64,000 nucleotides of DNA, from contig NZ_JAAGOY010000004.1 of NCBI RefSeq assembly GCF_010500215.1, positions 248,001 to 312,000 of the forward strand, read 5' to 3'. A program made the translations under genes and the position numbers. A model generated the notes under the pieces. That model had not been told where the DNA came from and did not search any database. It saw only the letters and a list, made by a program, of their open reading frames with translations. Shown in pieces: positions 43,131 to 51,839 of the stretch (the first letter of the stretch is position 1; each line of letters begins with the position of its first letter). The DNA is from Aliiroseovarius sp. PrR006. GTDB lineage: Bacteria; Pseudomonadota; Alphaproteobacteria; Rhodobacterales; Rhodobacteraceae.

Positions 43131-43188
43131 GGGTGTCTCCGTTCACCGCTGGTCTCTGCGCTACCTGCCACGTAACGCCGCCCGGCGC

Positions 43189-43228
43189 AAATGCAATACG
43201 CTCATGTTGCATTTGAATGGCATTCAAA
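43189..43228. promoter_or_regulatory. Two interlocked inverted repeats upstream of the homocysteine methyltransferase
   Basis: AAATGCAA (43189-43196) and TTGCATTT (43207-43214) form a perfect eight-base inverted repeat with a ten-base spacer. TTTGAATG (43212-43219) and CATTCAAA (43221-43228) form a second perfect palindrome around one base, sharing TTT with the first. The block lies 58-98 bases upstream of the gene's start codon and has the look of two operators or an RNA switch element. I cannot match it to a named regulator. Confidence 0.6.
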
Positions 43229-43293
43229 CGCGCAGTTTGATGTGCGGCGCGATCTGAAGTCGAATTTGGGATCAATCGGCCCAGAAAATGCGG

Positions 43294-45258
43294 CTAGTGC
43301 TGCCGTTTCATGGATCCGAACTCAAATTTACGGCAGATCTCGCGCGAGACATCAAGCGCCCCGAACGCCAGCGCTAGACGCGAGGGTGCTGCCGCATAGA
43401 GCATCTCCCAACTGGGCGCGAAGGCGGTCTTGAACTGGCGCAGCCCGGCGGCCCCGCTGATCTTATCCAGTTTCAGCCGTGCATGGTGGAACGCCCATGG
43501 TTCGCCCGATTGTTCTTCTAACGGAACGGCTGCCAGAGACAAGCGCGTGCAGCCGTCAGTAGCTGCCCGCGCGATGGCGTAGTTCAAGAGCGCGTGCATC
43601 GTGCCGTCTGGGGCATCGGGGCGCATACGCATCAGGTCCAACACTTGTTCAGCAGCGTTTTCGTGAAGGGTCAGGAAGCCAATAAGATCTTCGTTTTGCC
43701 ACGCCAGATAGACACGGGCATGGGGCAGGTGGTCGGGATGCCATTTGCCCATCGAGAAGCCACGCTCGCCTCCGCGGGCCTTGCGCCAGTCGTCAGCAAT
43801 CCGTTGCATCTTTCCAAGCGGCAGGTCCGCGCCGGCTTCGCGCAGGGTTAGCCCCGCAGCATCAGCTTGCCGGAGTTTGCGACGCAATTGGCGCTTGTTT
43901 GACCCGTCCAGTGTAAATGTGGTCGGGTTGATCCAGCCTTCGCGTGCGATGGGCAAGACCTGCCACCCAGCTTGGCGCGCAGCTGCGGCCCAGCGGCCGC
44001 CAGCTTTGTATAGAAATGGTGTTAGAAAGCTGTTTTTTGCGAGCGAGCGTATCTCCGAGATCAACGCCCCGCGGTCGGTGGCTATTGAAAGTGGATCCGA
44101 CAACACCAGAAGACTTTGGCCCGAGGACGCTGCCATTGCGACCGGAGCCCCTTGCGCTGATGTCATTAAGGAAAGTCGGCCTTGGCGCAGCAATCCTGCT
44201 TCAGCGCGCGGTGCCTCGGCGATGACCTGTGCTACATGCACGGGCAGGCTGGGCGCGGATTTCAGGGATACAAGTGCCGGGCCGCTGGTGTCCGCCTTGG
44301 AGCGGGACTTGGCTAAGGGGCCCCGGATCGTGACCACCGCAGCAATCAAAGCTGGAAGAGCATAATACACGGCGCGGAAGGCCAGAATGGCGGCCAGAAG
44401 GGGTTCGGCGTCAAGCGCAGGTAGTAGAGCCAGAAGCGTCACCTCGAACGCGCCCATGCCACCGGGGGCGCTGCTGATCAGGCCTGCGCCCAAGGCCAGA
44501 AGATAGGCTGCGATCAAAGGCAGAAGTGCGACTTCGCATCCGTCCGGCAGGACCATCCAGAGGGCCGCCCCGGCGGCGGCCGTATCAATCAGCGCCAGCG
44601 CCAGAAACGCGCCCATGGCGCGTATGGGCGGGATGTGCAGCGCGGACATGATCGAGGGGCGCTGGACCGATAAAACCGCGAACAGCGCAGCCCCGGCCAG
44701 AACGATCCATGCGATCCAGCCCGCCCACGGCAGGGTCATTGGGACGGTCAACGCAATCAGCGACGCCACAACGGCCCAAGCAGACAGGAATGACGCAGCC
44801 ACGATCGCCGAGATCCGCATGGCTTGCATCAAAGAGAGGTCTGGCAGCATGCGCCAGCGCACAAAGGCCGACGAGATCACGCCCAGCCCCACGGTTTGCG
44901 ACAGGGCGATGGCGGTGATCCCCGCACGCTCGGCCGCTTTGGACGAGACATCGGTGCCGATTAGGCGATGGACGACACCATCATATTTTCCAAGCGCCCA
45001 AAACGAGATGACCGAAAACATTGCAGCGCCAAGCCATTGCAGCGGCGAGACAGTTTTCAGCGAGGTATAGATATAAGGTAGATCCAATCCACCCGCGCGT
45101 TGCCAAAACAGGATCACCAGACCAATGGTCAGGCCAATCGGCAACAACTGACGCAGCGCCGCGCGGCGCAGGTCGAGCCCGTTTTCGGCACTGCGCGAAA
45201 GTGCCGCTGACAGCCCACGATTGGCTGTTCTACCTGATGTGTCCTTGGCGTATTTCAT
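43294..45258 (-). CDS. MprF-like membrane protein with DUF2156 acyltransferase domain
   Basis: MprF proteins add lysine or alanine from aminoacyl-tRNA to phosphatidylglycerol and flip the product, giving resistance to cationic peptides. The 654-residue protein has an N-terminal half of about eight membrane helices, including the flippase signature SAPGGMGAFEVTLLALLP, and a soluble C-terminal DUF2156 domain from about residue 355. That domain shows RQLRRKLRQADAAGLTLREA, EDLIGFLTLHENA and FKTAFAPSWEMLYAAAPS, which are typical. The flippase part is shorter than in Staphylococcus (about 840 residues in total). Which amino acid is transferred cannot be told. Stand-alone gene; the convergent terminator at 45394 lies behind it. 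Confidence 0.83.
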   Translation of the reverse strand: MKYAKDTSGRTANRGLSAALSRSAENGLDLRRAALRQLLPIGLTIGLVILFWQRAGGLDLPYIYTSLKTVSPLQWLGAAMFSVISFWALGKYDGVVHRLIGTDVSSKAAERAGITAIALSQTVGLGVISSAFVRWRMLPDLSLMQAMRISAIVAASFLSAWAVVASLIALTVPMTLPWAGWIAWIVLAGAALFAVLSVQRPSIMSALHIPPIRAMGAFLALALIDTAAAGAALWMVLPDGCEVALLPLIAAYLLALGAGLISSAPGGMGAFEVTLLALLPALDAEPLLAAILAFRAVYYALPALIAAVVTIRGPLAKSRSKADTSGPALVSLKSAPSLPVHVAQVIAEAPRAEAGLLRQGRLSLMTSAQGAPVAMAASSGQSLLVLSDPLSIATDRGALISEIRSLAKNSFLTPFLYKAGGRWAAAARQAGWQVLPIAREGWINPTTFTLDGSNKRQLRRKLRQADAAGLTLREAGADLPLGKMQRIADDWRKARGGERGFSMGKWHPDHLPHARVYLAWQNEDLIGFLTLHENAAEQVLDLMRMRPDAPDGTMHALLNYAIARAATDGCTRLSLAAVPLEEQSGEPWAFHHARLKLDKISGAAGLRQFKTAFAPSWEMLYAAAPSRLALAFGALDVSREICRKFEFGSMKRQH

Positions 45259-45393
45259 AGATCAAGGCCCCCATCTTATCTCAAGTGCCTCTGTGCAGCA
45301 TCAGGGTTCGCGACGAAGGAAGTCTTAATGTCTCCAACTTTAGGAACTTTTCGTGCCCCACCGCCTGTGAGCAGCGCGATCGGTTCCTCTTGA

Positions 45394-45422
45394 GAAAAAG
45401 GCGCGTCTTGCGGACGCGCCTT
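45394..45422 (-). terminator. Intrinsic terminator of the ATPase inhibitor gene
   Basis: On the minus strand AAGGCGCGTC and GACGCGCCTT form a ten-pair stem with a five-base loop, and the T-tract TTTTTC follows. It is 27 bases past the stop of the zeta-subunit gene and ahead of the MprF-like gene. Confidence 0.88.
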
Positions 45423-45448
45423 CCAGCATTTTCACCTGATGACGAGGA

Positions 45449-45760
45449 TTAGACCTCGTTCATGATCTCGTTTTTGGCTTGAGCCAGCAGTTCGGCGCGC
45501 TTGGCGCGAACTTCGTCAGCAGTGACGCTGTTCAGGTCGCCGGTGACTTTGCGCACCACATCTTCGTGGCCAGCTTCTTCGAAATCCGATACGATAACTT
45601 CGCGCGCATAGGCTTCGGCGTCGTCACCGGTTTTGCCCAGCTTTTCAGCCGCCCACAGGCCAAGTTTCTTATTCGCGCGGGCTTCGGCCTTGAACTTCAT
45701 TTCCTCGTCATGCGCAAACTTGTTTTCAAACGCGTTTTCGCGATCGTCAAATGTGGTCAT
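45449..45760 (-). CDS. F1-ATPase inhibitor, zeta subunit (DUF1476)
   Basis: The 103-residue helical protein matches DUF1476, shown in Paracoccus to be the zeta inhibitor of the F1Fo-ATP synthase, which stops ATP hydrolysis by inserting its N-terminal helix. The start TFDDRENAFENKFAHDEEMK, the KFKAEARANKKLGLWAAEKL stretch, and the C-terminal SVTADEVRAKRAELLAQAK are diagnostic. Length is standard. It is transcribed alone, divergent from purC across 271 bases, and has its own terminator. The unlinked position relative to the atp operon is usual. Confidence 0.93.
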   Translation of the reverse strand: MTTFDDRENAFENKFAHDEEMKFKAEARANKKLGLWAAEKLGKTGDDAEAYAREVIVSDFEEAGHEDVVRKVTGDLNSVTADEVRAKRAELLAQAKNEIMNEV

Positions 45761-46031
45761 TGTGTTCCCTTATCACCTGGAGGGGTCTTGGTCTTACCGT
45801 GCACAAGCGGCAGGCGCCTGCGTCCGCATTCCTGTCTGATATGCCAATCACAGGCGCGCATCGCAACCCCGCTAGCGCTCTCACGGGGCTGATTTCCTGT
45901 ATTTGTTGTTTCATGAGGCGATATTCTTGCCCCACATGGGCCTTTCCCGTATAGGGCGGGCAACGACGGAGTCGCGACCGGGCAGGGGGCCCGTGACGTG
46001 CATGCCCGTCCAACCTGACGCGAGGGACCCT
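45761..46031. other. 271-base divergent control region of the zeta inhibitor and purC
   Basis: No convincing gene is seen. The region contains short stem-loops, for example CCCCG-N-CGGGG around 45875-45895, and must hold both promoters. I see no purine riboswitch core and no clear -35/-10 pair that stands out. Confidence 0.5.
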
Positions 46032-46796
46032 ATGGCACGGCGCAAGAAGCTTTATGAAGGCAAGGCAAAGGTTCTGTATGAAGGCCCCGAGCCCGGAACC
46101 ATCGTTCAGTATTTCAAGGATGACGCCACCGCGTTCAACGCCGAGAAGAAGGACGTAATCGACGGCAAAGGCGTGTTGAACAACCGCCTGTCCGAGTTCT
46201 TCATGAACGGTTTGACCCAGATTGGCGTGCCGAACCACTTCATCAAACGCCTGAACATGCGAGAGCAACTGGTCCGCGCGGCCGAGATCGTGCCTCTGGA
46301 AGTGATCGTGCGCAACTATGCCGCAGGGTCGATGGCGAAACGTCTGGGGCTTGAGGAAGGCACCCGCTTGCCGCGTCCCATCGTTGAATTCTCGTATAAA
46401 GATGATGCGCTTGGCGATCCGCTGGTGCCTGAAGAATACATCATCGCCTTCGGCTGGGCCTCGCAGCAGGATATGGACGATATCGTTGCCATGGCGCTGC
46501 GTGTAAACGATTTCATGTCCGGCACGATGTTCGGCGTCGGCATCAAGCTGATCGATTTCAAGATCGAGTTTGGCCGCGTGTACGAAGGCGATTTCCCGCG
46601 TCTGATCGTGGCCGACGAAATCAGCCCTGACAGCTGCCGTCTGTGGGATATCGAAACTGGCCAGAAGCTGGACAAGGATGTGTTCCGTCAGGACCTTGGC
46701 AGCCTGAACGATGCTTATACCGAGGTCGCGCGCCGTCTGGGGGTTCTGCCCTCGAACGTGACCCATGCCACCACCAAACCGACCCTGATCAACTAA
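46032..46796 (+). CDS. purC: SAICAR synthetase PurC
   Basis: PurC condenses carboxyaminoimidazole ribotide with aspartate in purine synthesis. ATG 46032 gives 254 residues and a start [18 protein letters not shown] that fits the family; the frame to 45903 adds nothing conserved. Motifs seen are [37 protein letters not shown] and [20 protein letters not shown], and later SPDSCRLWD. It heads purC-purS-purQ, with purS 12 bases downstream. Confidence 0.97.
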   Translation: MARRKKLYEGKAKVLYEGPEPGTIVQYFKDDATAFNAEKKDVIDGKGVLNNRLSEFFMNGLTQIGVPNHFIKRLNMREQLVRAAEIVPLEVIVRNYAAGSMAKRLGLEEGTRLPRPIVEFSYKDDALGDPLVPEEYIIAFGWASQQDMDDIVAMALRVNDFMSGTMFGVGIKLIDFKIEFGRVYEGDFPRLIVADEISPDSCRLWDIETGQKLDKDVFRQDLGSLNDAYTEVARRLGVLPSNVTHATTKPTLIN

Positions 46797-46808
46797 GGAA
46801 GTGTACCG

Positions 46809-47039
46809 ATGAAAGTACGTGTTGATGTGATGCTGAAAACCGGCGTTCTGGACCCTCAGGGCGAGGCCGTGCGCCACGCGCTTGGCAATCTGGGCTTTGA
46901 AGGCGTCGAAAAAGTCCGTCAGGGCAAAGTGATCGAGCTGGACGTGGCTGAAGGCACCTCGGAAGCGCAGATCAAGGATATGTGCGAGAAGCTTCTGGCC
47001 AACACCGTGATCGAAAACTATGCCATTCAGGTGCTGTGA
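46809..47039 (+). CDS. purS: FGAM synthase subunit PurS
   Basis: PurS is the small subunit that docks the glutaminase PurQ to the synthetase PurL, as in Gram-positive bacteria and alphaproteobacteria. The 76-residue protein begins MKVRVDVMLKTGVLDPQGEA and has VRQGKVIELDVAEGT; both are characteristic. It overlaps purQ by one base. purL is not in the window. Confidence 0.96.
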   Translation: MKVRVDVMLKTGVLDPQGEAVRHALGNLGFEGVEKVRQGKVIELDVAEGTSEAQIKDMCEKLLANTVIENYAIQVL

Positions 47040-47707
47040 TGAAGGCCGGTGTCATTGTCTTTCCCGGCTCGAACTGTGACCGCGATCTTGCGGTAGCGTT
47101 CGAGCGCGCCGGTGCGCAGGTCCAAATGATCTGGCACAAGGAAACCGAGCTGCCGACCGATCTGGATATCGTGGGTGTACCTGGTGGATTTTCGTTCGGG
47201 GATTACCTGCGCTGCGGGGCCATTGCAGCCCAGTCGCCGATCACCCGTTCGCTGATCAAGCACACCGAGCGCGGCGGTTATGCCATCGGCATCTGCAACG
47301 GCTTTCAGGTGCTGACCGAAACCGGCATTCTGCCCGGTGCGCTGATGCGCAACGCGAACCTGAAGTTCATCTGCAAACCCGTTGGTTTGAAAGTGGAAAC
47401 CACCGAATGTGACTTCCTGTCGGGCTACGAGCAAGGGCAAGAGATTACCGTGCCGGTGGCGCACCATGACGGCAACTATAACGTCACGGATGAAAAGCTG
47501 GCACAGCTGCGTGACGAGGGTCGGATTGCCTTCACCTATAGTGACAACCCCAACGGCTCGACCGGGGATATTGCGGGCGTGATTTCCAAGAACCGTCGCG
47601 TTCTTGGCATGATGCCGCACCCGGAGCGCTGTGTGGATGCGCTTCACGGTGGCACTGACGGGGTGGCAATGTTCCGCTCGTTGGTCGACAGCGTCGTCGC
47701 TGCCTGA
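47039..47707 (+). CDS. purQ: FGAM synthase glutaminase subunit PurQ
   Basis: PurQ supplies ammonia from glutamine for FGAM synthesis. ATG 47039 overlaps the purS stop in TGATG and gives 222 residues, with start MKAGVIVFPGSNCDRDLAVA. The class I amidotransferase triad is present: cysteine in GICNGFQVLTETG, and histidine with glutamate in GMMPHPERCVDALHG. PGGFSFGDYLRCGAIAAQSP is the second conserved block. The frame to 46982 is within purS and is not used. Confidence 0.97.
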   Translation: MKAGVIVFPGSNCDRDLAVAFERAGAQVQMIWHKETELPTDLDIVGVPGGFSFGDYLRCGAIAAQSPITRSLIKHTERGGYAIGICNGFQVLTETGILPGALMRNANLKFICKPVGLKVETTECDFLSGYEQGQEITVPVAHHDGNYNVTDEKLAQLRDEGRIAFTYSDNPNGSTGDIAGVISKNRRVLGMMPHPERCVDALHGGTDGVAMFRSLVDSVVAA

Positions 47708-47712
47708 TTGTG

Positions 47713-49521
47713 ATGGGGCGTGATGCGCCCTATCTTTCCCCTATGGGGGATGAGACCACACACACCTTGCCTGACCCGCGGCCACCGCGCCCTGGGGTCA
47801 GCATGCGCGGGCGGCTGGTGCTGATCGCCCTGATTTCTTTGGCCGTGGCGGTCGTCTATTTCTCGAACCAACTGCTGACCGAGCGCTATACCGAAACGAC
47901 TCGCAACCGGGCCGAACTGCGTGTCGCGCTGTATTCCGGCAACCTGATCAGCGAGTTACAGCGAAATTCCGTCGTCCCGCTGTTGCTGTCCCGCGATCCC
48001 GCGCTGATCTCGGCACTCAATACCTCGGACTATTCGCAAAGTACGGCCCGCCTGATCTCGTATCTGGACGAGATCGAGGCCGCATCGCTTCTGCTTTTGG
48101 ACCGGGACGGGCGCGCCGTTGCGGCGAGCAACCGCGAAACACTGGGGTCCCAACATCGCACTGATCCCTATTTCGTCAGCGCATTGCGTAGCAACGATAC
48201 CGTTTTCACGACCGTTCAGACCGAGGCCGGGCAATACGCCTTTACCTATTCGCGCAAGATTGAACAGGCAGGCAATCTGCTGGGCGTGATTGTCGTCGGC
48301 GTGGACCTGCGCAAGTTCGAAACCAGCTGGGCCGGGATCTCGGACGCGGTATTGGTGACGGACAGCGAAGGCAACGTAATCCTGGCAACAGAATCGCGAT
48401 GGCGCGGCAAGCCTGAAGGCGAAGCGTTGGCGACCGTATCGGCGCCCGAGGCGATACGCCGCTCGGCCCGTCAGGCGATTGATTGGTCAGGCCTGCCTGC
48501 CGAAGTGCTCTATCTGGGCGAGGCGGTGATGCGCCATGAAACCCGCGTGCCGTTTCAGGGCTGGCGCATGACCTCGTTCACCTCATATGCGTCGGTGCGT
48601 GAGAAGGTGAATACGGTTTTGTCGTTGGAAATCATGACATTCGCGATCCTTCTTTCACTGCTTTTCTACGTAATCAGCCGACGCGCTCAATGGCGCAGCG
48701 CCGAGTTCGCGCAGGAATCAGCCGAACTGCGCCAGCTGAACCTTGCCCTTCAGCGCGAGATTGCCGAACGCAAACGGGCCGAAGAAAACCTGCAAGTGGC
48801 AGAACAAACTCTTGCCCAGAGCTCGAAGCTGGCCGCGTTGGGCGAGATGTCGGCAGCTGTCAGCCACGAGCTGAACCAGCCCTTGGCAGCGATGAAAACC
48901 TATCTCGCGGGCGCGCGTCTGCTGCTGCAACGCAAACGACCTGACGAGGCGTTGTCGAGCTTCCAGCGGATCGACGATCTGATTGGCCGCATGGGCGCCA
49001 TCACCCGCCAGCTGAAATCCTATGCCCGCAAAGGCGGCGATTCCTTTGAACCGATGGACGTGCGCGACTGCGTGTCCTCGGCCCTGTCGATGATGGAACC
49101 GCAGCTGAAACGCCGCGAAGTTCGCATCACGCGCAATATTCCGCGCGATCCGGTGATGGTTATGGGCGATCGGTTGCGTCTGGAACAAGTCCTGATCAAT
49201 TTGCTGCGCAACGCACTGGACGCGACCAAGTCGGTCGAGATGCCTCAGGTGGACATCATTGTCAGCCTTGGCGACTACGCCTTGATCACAGTGCGGGACA
49301 ACGGAAACGGCGTGGACGATTTGGACAGTCTTTTTGAACCCTTCTACACCACGAAGGCCCCGGGCGACGGGGTTGGGCTGGGTCTGGCGATTTCGTCGGG
49401 CATCGTATCTGACCTTGGCGGGCGCTTGATTGCGCGCAATGGTCAGGACGGGGGGGCTGTATTTGAGGTCGAACTTCCTATCTTAAAAGCGGAAGACGCC
49501 GATATTGAAGCCGCTGAATAG
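47713..49521 (+). CDS. dctB: DctB-like C4-dicarboxylate sensor histidine kinase
   Basis: DctB proteins sense external C4-dicarboxylates with a double-PAS-like periplasmic domain and signal to DctD. The 602-residue protein has a short cytoplasmic start, a first membrane helix (LVLIALISLAVAVVYF), a periplasmic domain of about 260 residues with RDGRAVAASNRETLGSQHRT and DPYFVSALR, a second helix near residue 310, then a coiled-coil stretch, the H box SAAVSHELNQPLAAMKTYLA with histidine near residue 385, and an ATPase domain with VLINLLRNALDATKS and GVGLGLAISSGIV. The start is uncertain by up to ten codons. dctD follows after 34 bases; no dctA or dctPQM lies in the window. Confidence 0.88.
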   Translation: MGRDAPYLSPMGDETTHTLPDPRPPRPGVSMRGRLVLIALISLAVAVVYFSNQLLTERYTETTRNRAELRVALYSGNLISELQRNSVVPLLLSRDPALISALNTSDYSQSTARLISYLDEIEAASLLLLDRDGRAVAASNRETLGSQHRTDPYFVSALRSNDTVFTTVQTEAGQYAFTYSRKIEQAGNLLGVIVVGVDLRKFETSWAGISDAVLVTDSEGNVILATESRWRGKPEGEALATVSAPEAIRRSARQAIDWSGLPAEVLYLGEAVMRHETRVPFQGWRMTSFTSYASVREKVNTVLSLEIMTFAILLSLLFYVISRRAQWRSAEFAQESAELRQLNLALQREIAERKRAEENLQVAEQTLAQSSKLAALGEMSAAVSHELNQPLAAMKTYLAGARLLLQRKRPDEALSSFQRIDDLIGRMGAITRQLKSYARKGGDSFEPMDVRDCVSSALSMMEPQLKRREVRITRNIPRDPVMVMGDRLRLEQVLINLLRNALDATKSVEMPQVDIIVSLGDYALITVRDNGNGVDDLDSLFEPFYTTKAPGDGVGLGLAISSGIVSDLGGRLIARNGQDGGAVFEVELPILKAEDADIEAAE

Positions 49522-49555
49522 CGGCCAAGACAAGAAGCGCACTTAGGAGGGCGCC

Positions 49556-50890
49556 ATGGCACAGGCAATTAAAGTCGCGATCGTCGATGACGAACAGGAT
49601 ATGCGGCAGTCCATTTCTCAGTGGCTGTCCCTGTCGGGGTTTGAAACCGACACATTCCCCTCGGCCGAAGAGGCCTTGAAAAGCATCGGACAGGATTATC
49701 CGGGCATCGTTGTGTCCGATATCCGTATGCCGGGTTTGGATGGTATGGGCTTTCTGAAGAAGCTGATGAGCCAGGACAGCAGCCTTCCTGTCATCATGAT
49801 CACCGGCCACGGCGATGTGCCGATGGCGGTCGAGGCGATGCGTGTGGGCGCCTATGATTTCCTCGAAAAACCTTTCAATCCGGATCAGCTGACCAAGCTG
49901 GTGAAAAGCGCGACCCATAAGCGCCGCATGGCGATGGACGCCCGCGCGTTGCGCCGCGAGCTGGGCGATGGCACTACTATCATGAAAAAGCTGATCGGTG
50001 CGTCTCCGGTCATGTCGCGCCTGCGCGAAGACATTTTGGATATCGGTCAGTCCGACGGCCACGTGTTGATTGAGGGCGAGACCGGCACCGGAAAAACCCT
50101 TGTGGCCCACGCGCTGCATGCGGTGGGGGCGAAGGCGGGGAAGCGGTTTGTCGTGACGTCCTGTGCCGGTGTGGACGAGGACGAACTGACCCGTCGTTTC
50201 TTTGGTCCGATCGACGAAGGCGGCGTTCTGCCTTTGGTCGAAGAGGCGCGTGGCGGTACTCTGGTGCTGGAAGATATTGAAGGCATGCCGATGGGGCTTC
50301 AGGCGCGGTTGCTTGCGTGGATTAACGATCAAGGCAGTCCTGCGGAAACACGTGTTGTGGCGATCTGCAACCTGCAAGAGCAGGGCAAAACCTGCGAGGA
50401 TTGCCTGCGTCCCGACCTGTTTTATCGCCTGGCCGCCATGAAGATCACGCTGCCGCCTCTGCGTCAGCGGGGTGAAGACATCTTGATGTTGTTCACGGTC
50501 TTCGCGGACCAGTTCGCCGATGAATATGGCTGTGCTGCACCGGGCGTCAGTGCGCAAGAGGCCGCCCAGCTTCTGCAAGCGCCGTGGCCGGGCAACATCC
50601 GTCAGCTTGAAAACATCGCAGAACGTGCCGTGCTGCAATCACGTCGCGGCTCTGGCACGATTTCCTCGCTTCTGATGTCGGACCATGAAGAGGTTCAGCC
50701 GGTCATGACGACCGAGGGTAAGCCCTTGAAAGAATACGTGGAAGCGTTTGAGCGGATGCTGATCGACAACACGATGCGCCGCCATAAGGGGTCTATCGTG
50801 GGTGTGATGGAGGAACTCTGCCTGCCGCGTCGGACCTTGAACGAAAAGATGGCGAAATACGGTCTGCAGCGCTCGGATTACCTGAACTGA
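49556..50890 (+). CDS. dctD: DctD-like response regulator with atypical AAA+ domain lacking GAFTGA
   Basis: The 444-residue protein has a receiver domain (VAIVDDEQDMRQSISQWLSL, phospho-aspartate in IVVSDIRMPGLDG near residue 54), an AAA+ domain with Walker A GETGTGKTLVAHALH near residue 176, and a Fis-type DNA-binding end (GSIVGVMEELCLPRRTLNEK). Normal DctD has a GAFTGA loop between the Walker motifs that contacts sigma-54; here the stretch reads RRFFGPIDEGGVLPLVEEA and the loop is missing. The Walker B is LVLEDIEGMP, with the usual D-E reversed to E-D. It therefore probably does not drive sigma-54 promoters and may work with sigma-70 RNA polymerase, as Rhodobacter NtrC does. It pairs with dctB. 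Confidence 0.87.
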   Translation: MAQAIKVAIVDDEQDMRQSISQWLSLSGFETDTFPSAEEALKSIGQDYPGIVVSDIRMPGLDGMGFLKKLMSQDSSLPVIMITGHGDVPMAVEAMRVGAYDFLEKPFNPDQLTKLVKSATHKRRMAMDARALRRELGDGTTIMKKLIGASPVMSRLREDILDIGQSDGHVLIEGETGTGKTLVAHALHAVGAKAGKRFVVTSCAGVDEDELTRRFFGPIDEGGVLPLVEEARGGTLVLEDIEGMPMGLQARLLAWINDQGSPAETRVVAICNLQEQGKTCEDCLRPDLFYRLAAMKITLPPLRQRGEDILMLFTVFADQFADEYGCAAPGVSAQEAAQLLQAPWPGNIRQLENIAERAVLQSRRGSGTISSLLMSDHEEVQPVMTTEGKPLKEYVEAFERMLIDNTMRRHKGSIVGVMEELCLPRRTLNEKMAKYGLQRSDYLN

Positions 50891-50964
50891 CAACCAGAGG
50901 GGCTTGTCGGACGGGCAGGGATGTTCTAGCCTTATTGTTGCGATGTTAAGCAATGGAGGGCGCA

Positions 50965-51744
50965 ATGCCAGCATCACCCAATACGCTGAAGAAGAACTTG
51001 GCCGTAGGTGACATGCAGATCGGCCTGTGGCTGAATCTTGGCGATGTCTCGGCGACTGAAATTGCGGCGGCGGCAGGGTATGACTGGTGTCTGATCGACG
51101 GAGAACATGCACCTTATGATCCTGTGACGATCCAGAACCAGCTGCGTGCGATGACGGGCTATGACAGCCATCCCATCGTGCGCGTTCCGATCGGCGAGGA
51201 TTGGGTGATCAAGCAAGTCCTTGATCTTGGGGCGCAAAGCGTACTGGTGCCGATGGTCGACACCGCTGACCACGCCCGCCAGATGGTCGCGGCCACCCGC
51301 TATGCCCCGGAAGGACGGCGCGGTATGGGCGCGGCGGTTGCACGCGCCTCGGGCTGGGGGCGCGTTGCGGATTATGGCGCCAACATCAATGACGAGATCT
51401 GCCTGATCGTACAGGCCGAGACCCGCGTGGCGATGGAAAATCTTGACGAAATTGCCGCTGTCGATGGCGTCGACTGCGTCTTCATCGGCCCCGCTGACCT
51501 GTCCGCCGATATGGGCCATCGCGGAAATCCCGGCCATCCTGACGTAAAGGCGGCCATTGCCGAGGGCATCGCCAAGATCCGTGCCGCGGGGAAGGCGGCG
51601 GGCATTCTGCATTACGACAGCACCAACTTTGCCTATTACCGTGATCTTGGTGTGACCTTCCTTGGGGTTGGGTCCGAAGCCTCGCTTCTGAGGGCGGCGG
51701 TGCATCAGACGCTCTCGGATGCGCGAAAGTCCGTCACCGGCTGA
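50965..51744 (+). CDS. HpcH/HpaI-family class II aldolase
   Basis: Members cleave 4-hydroxy-2-oxo acids to pyruvate or oxaloacetate-type fragments with a divalent metal. The 259 residues begin at ATG 50965, which has GGAGGG just before it; the ATG 12 bases earlier contains that ribosome site and is less likely. Motifs seen are YDWCLIDGEHAPYDP, IVRVPIGEDWVIKQVLDLGA, VPMVDTADHARQMV, the arginine-rich EGRRGMGAAVARASGWG and CVFIGPADLSADMGHRGN with metal ligands. 4-hydroxy-2-oxoheptanedioate aldolase is the usual label; 2-dehydro-3-deoxyglucarate aldolase is equally possible. It follows dctD by 74 bases on the same strand. Confidence 0.88.
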   Translation: MPASPNTLKKNLAVGDMQIGLWLNLGDVSATEIAAAAGYDWCLIDGEHAPYDPVTIQNQLRAMTGYDSHPIVRVPIGEDWVIKQVLDLGAQSVLVPMVDTADHARQMVAATRYAPEGRRGMGAAVARASGWGRVADYGANINDEICLIVQAETRVAMENLDEIAAVDGVDCVFIGPADLSADMGHRGNPGHPDVKAAIAEGIAKIRAAGKAAGILHYDSTNFAYYRDLGVTFLGVGSEASLLRAAVHQTLSDARKSVTG

Positions 51745-51839
51745 CACAGACGTGATAGGATGCGACAATAGCGCGCTTTGGCTGGGCTTTCGCAATCGAT
51801 TAGCGCGCGTTACATCAGGGCAAGCCGAAAGGATCCCGC

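Noticed and set aside
43131-43293. SAM or SAH riboswitch upstream of the homocysteine methyltransferase
   Set aside because: The region shows palindromic operator-like repeats; I could not find the conserved core of SAM-II, SAM/SAH or SAH riboswitches.
45761-46031. Purine riboswitch upstream of purC
   Set aside because: No purine-riboswitch three-way-junction core is visible; such switches are also rare in this group.
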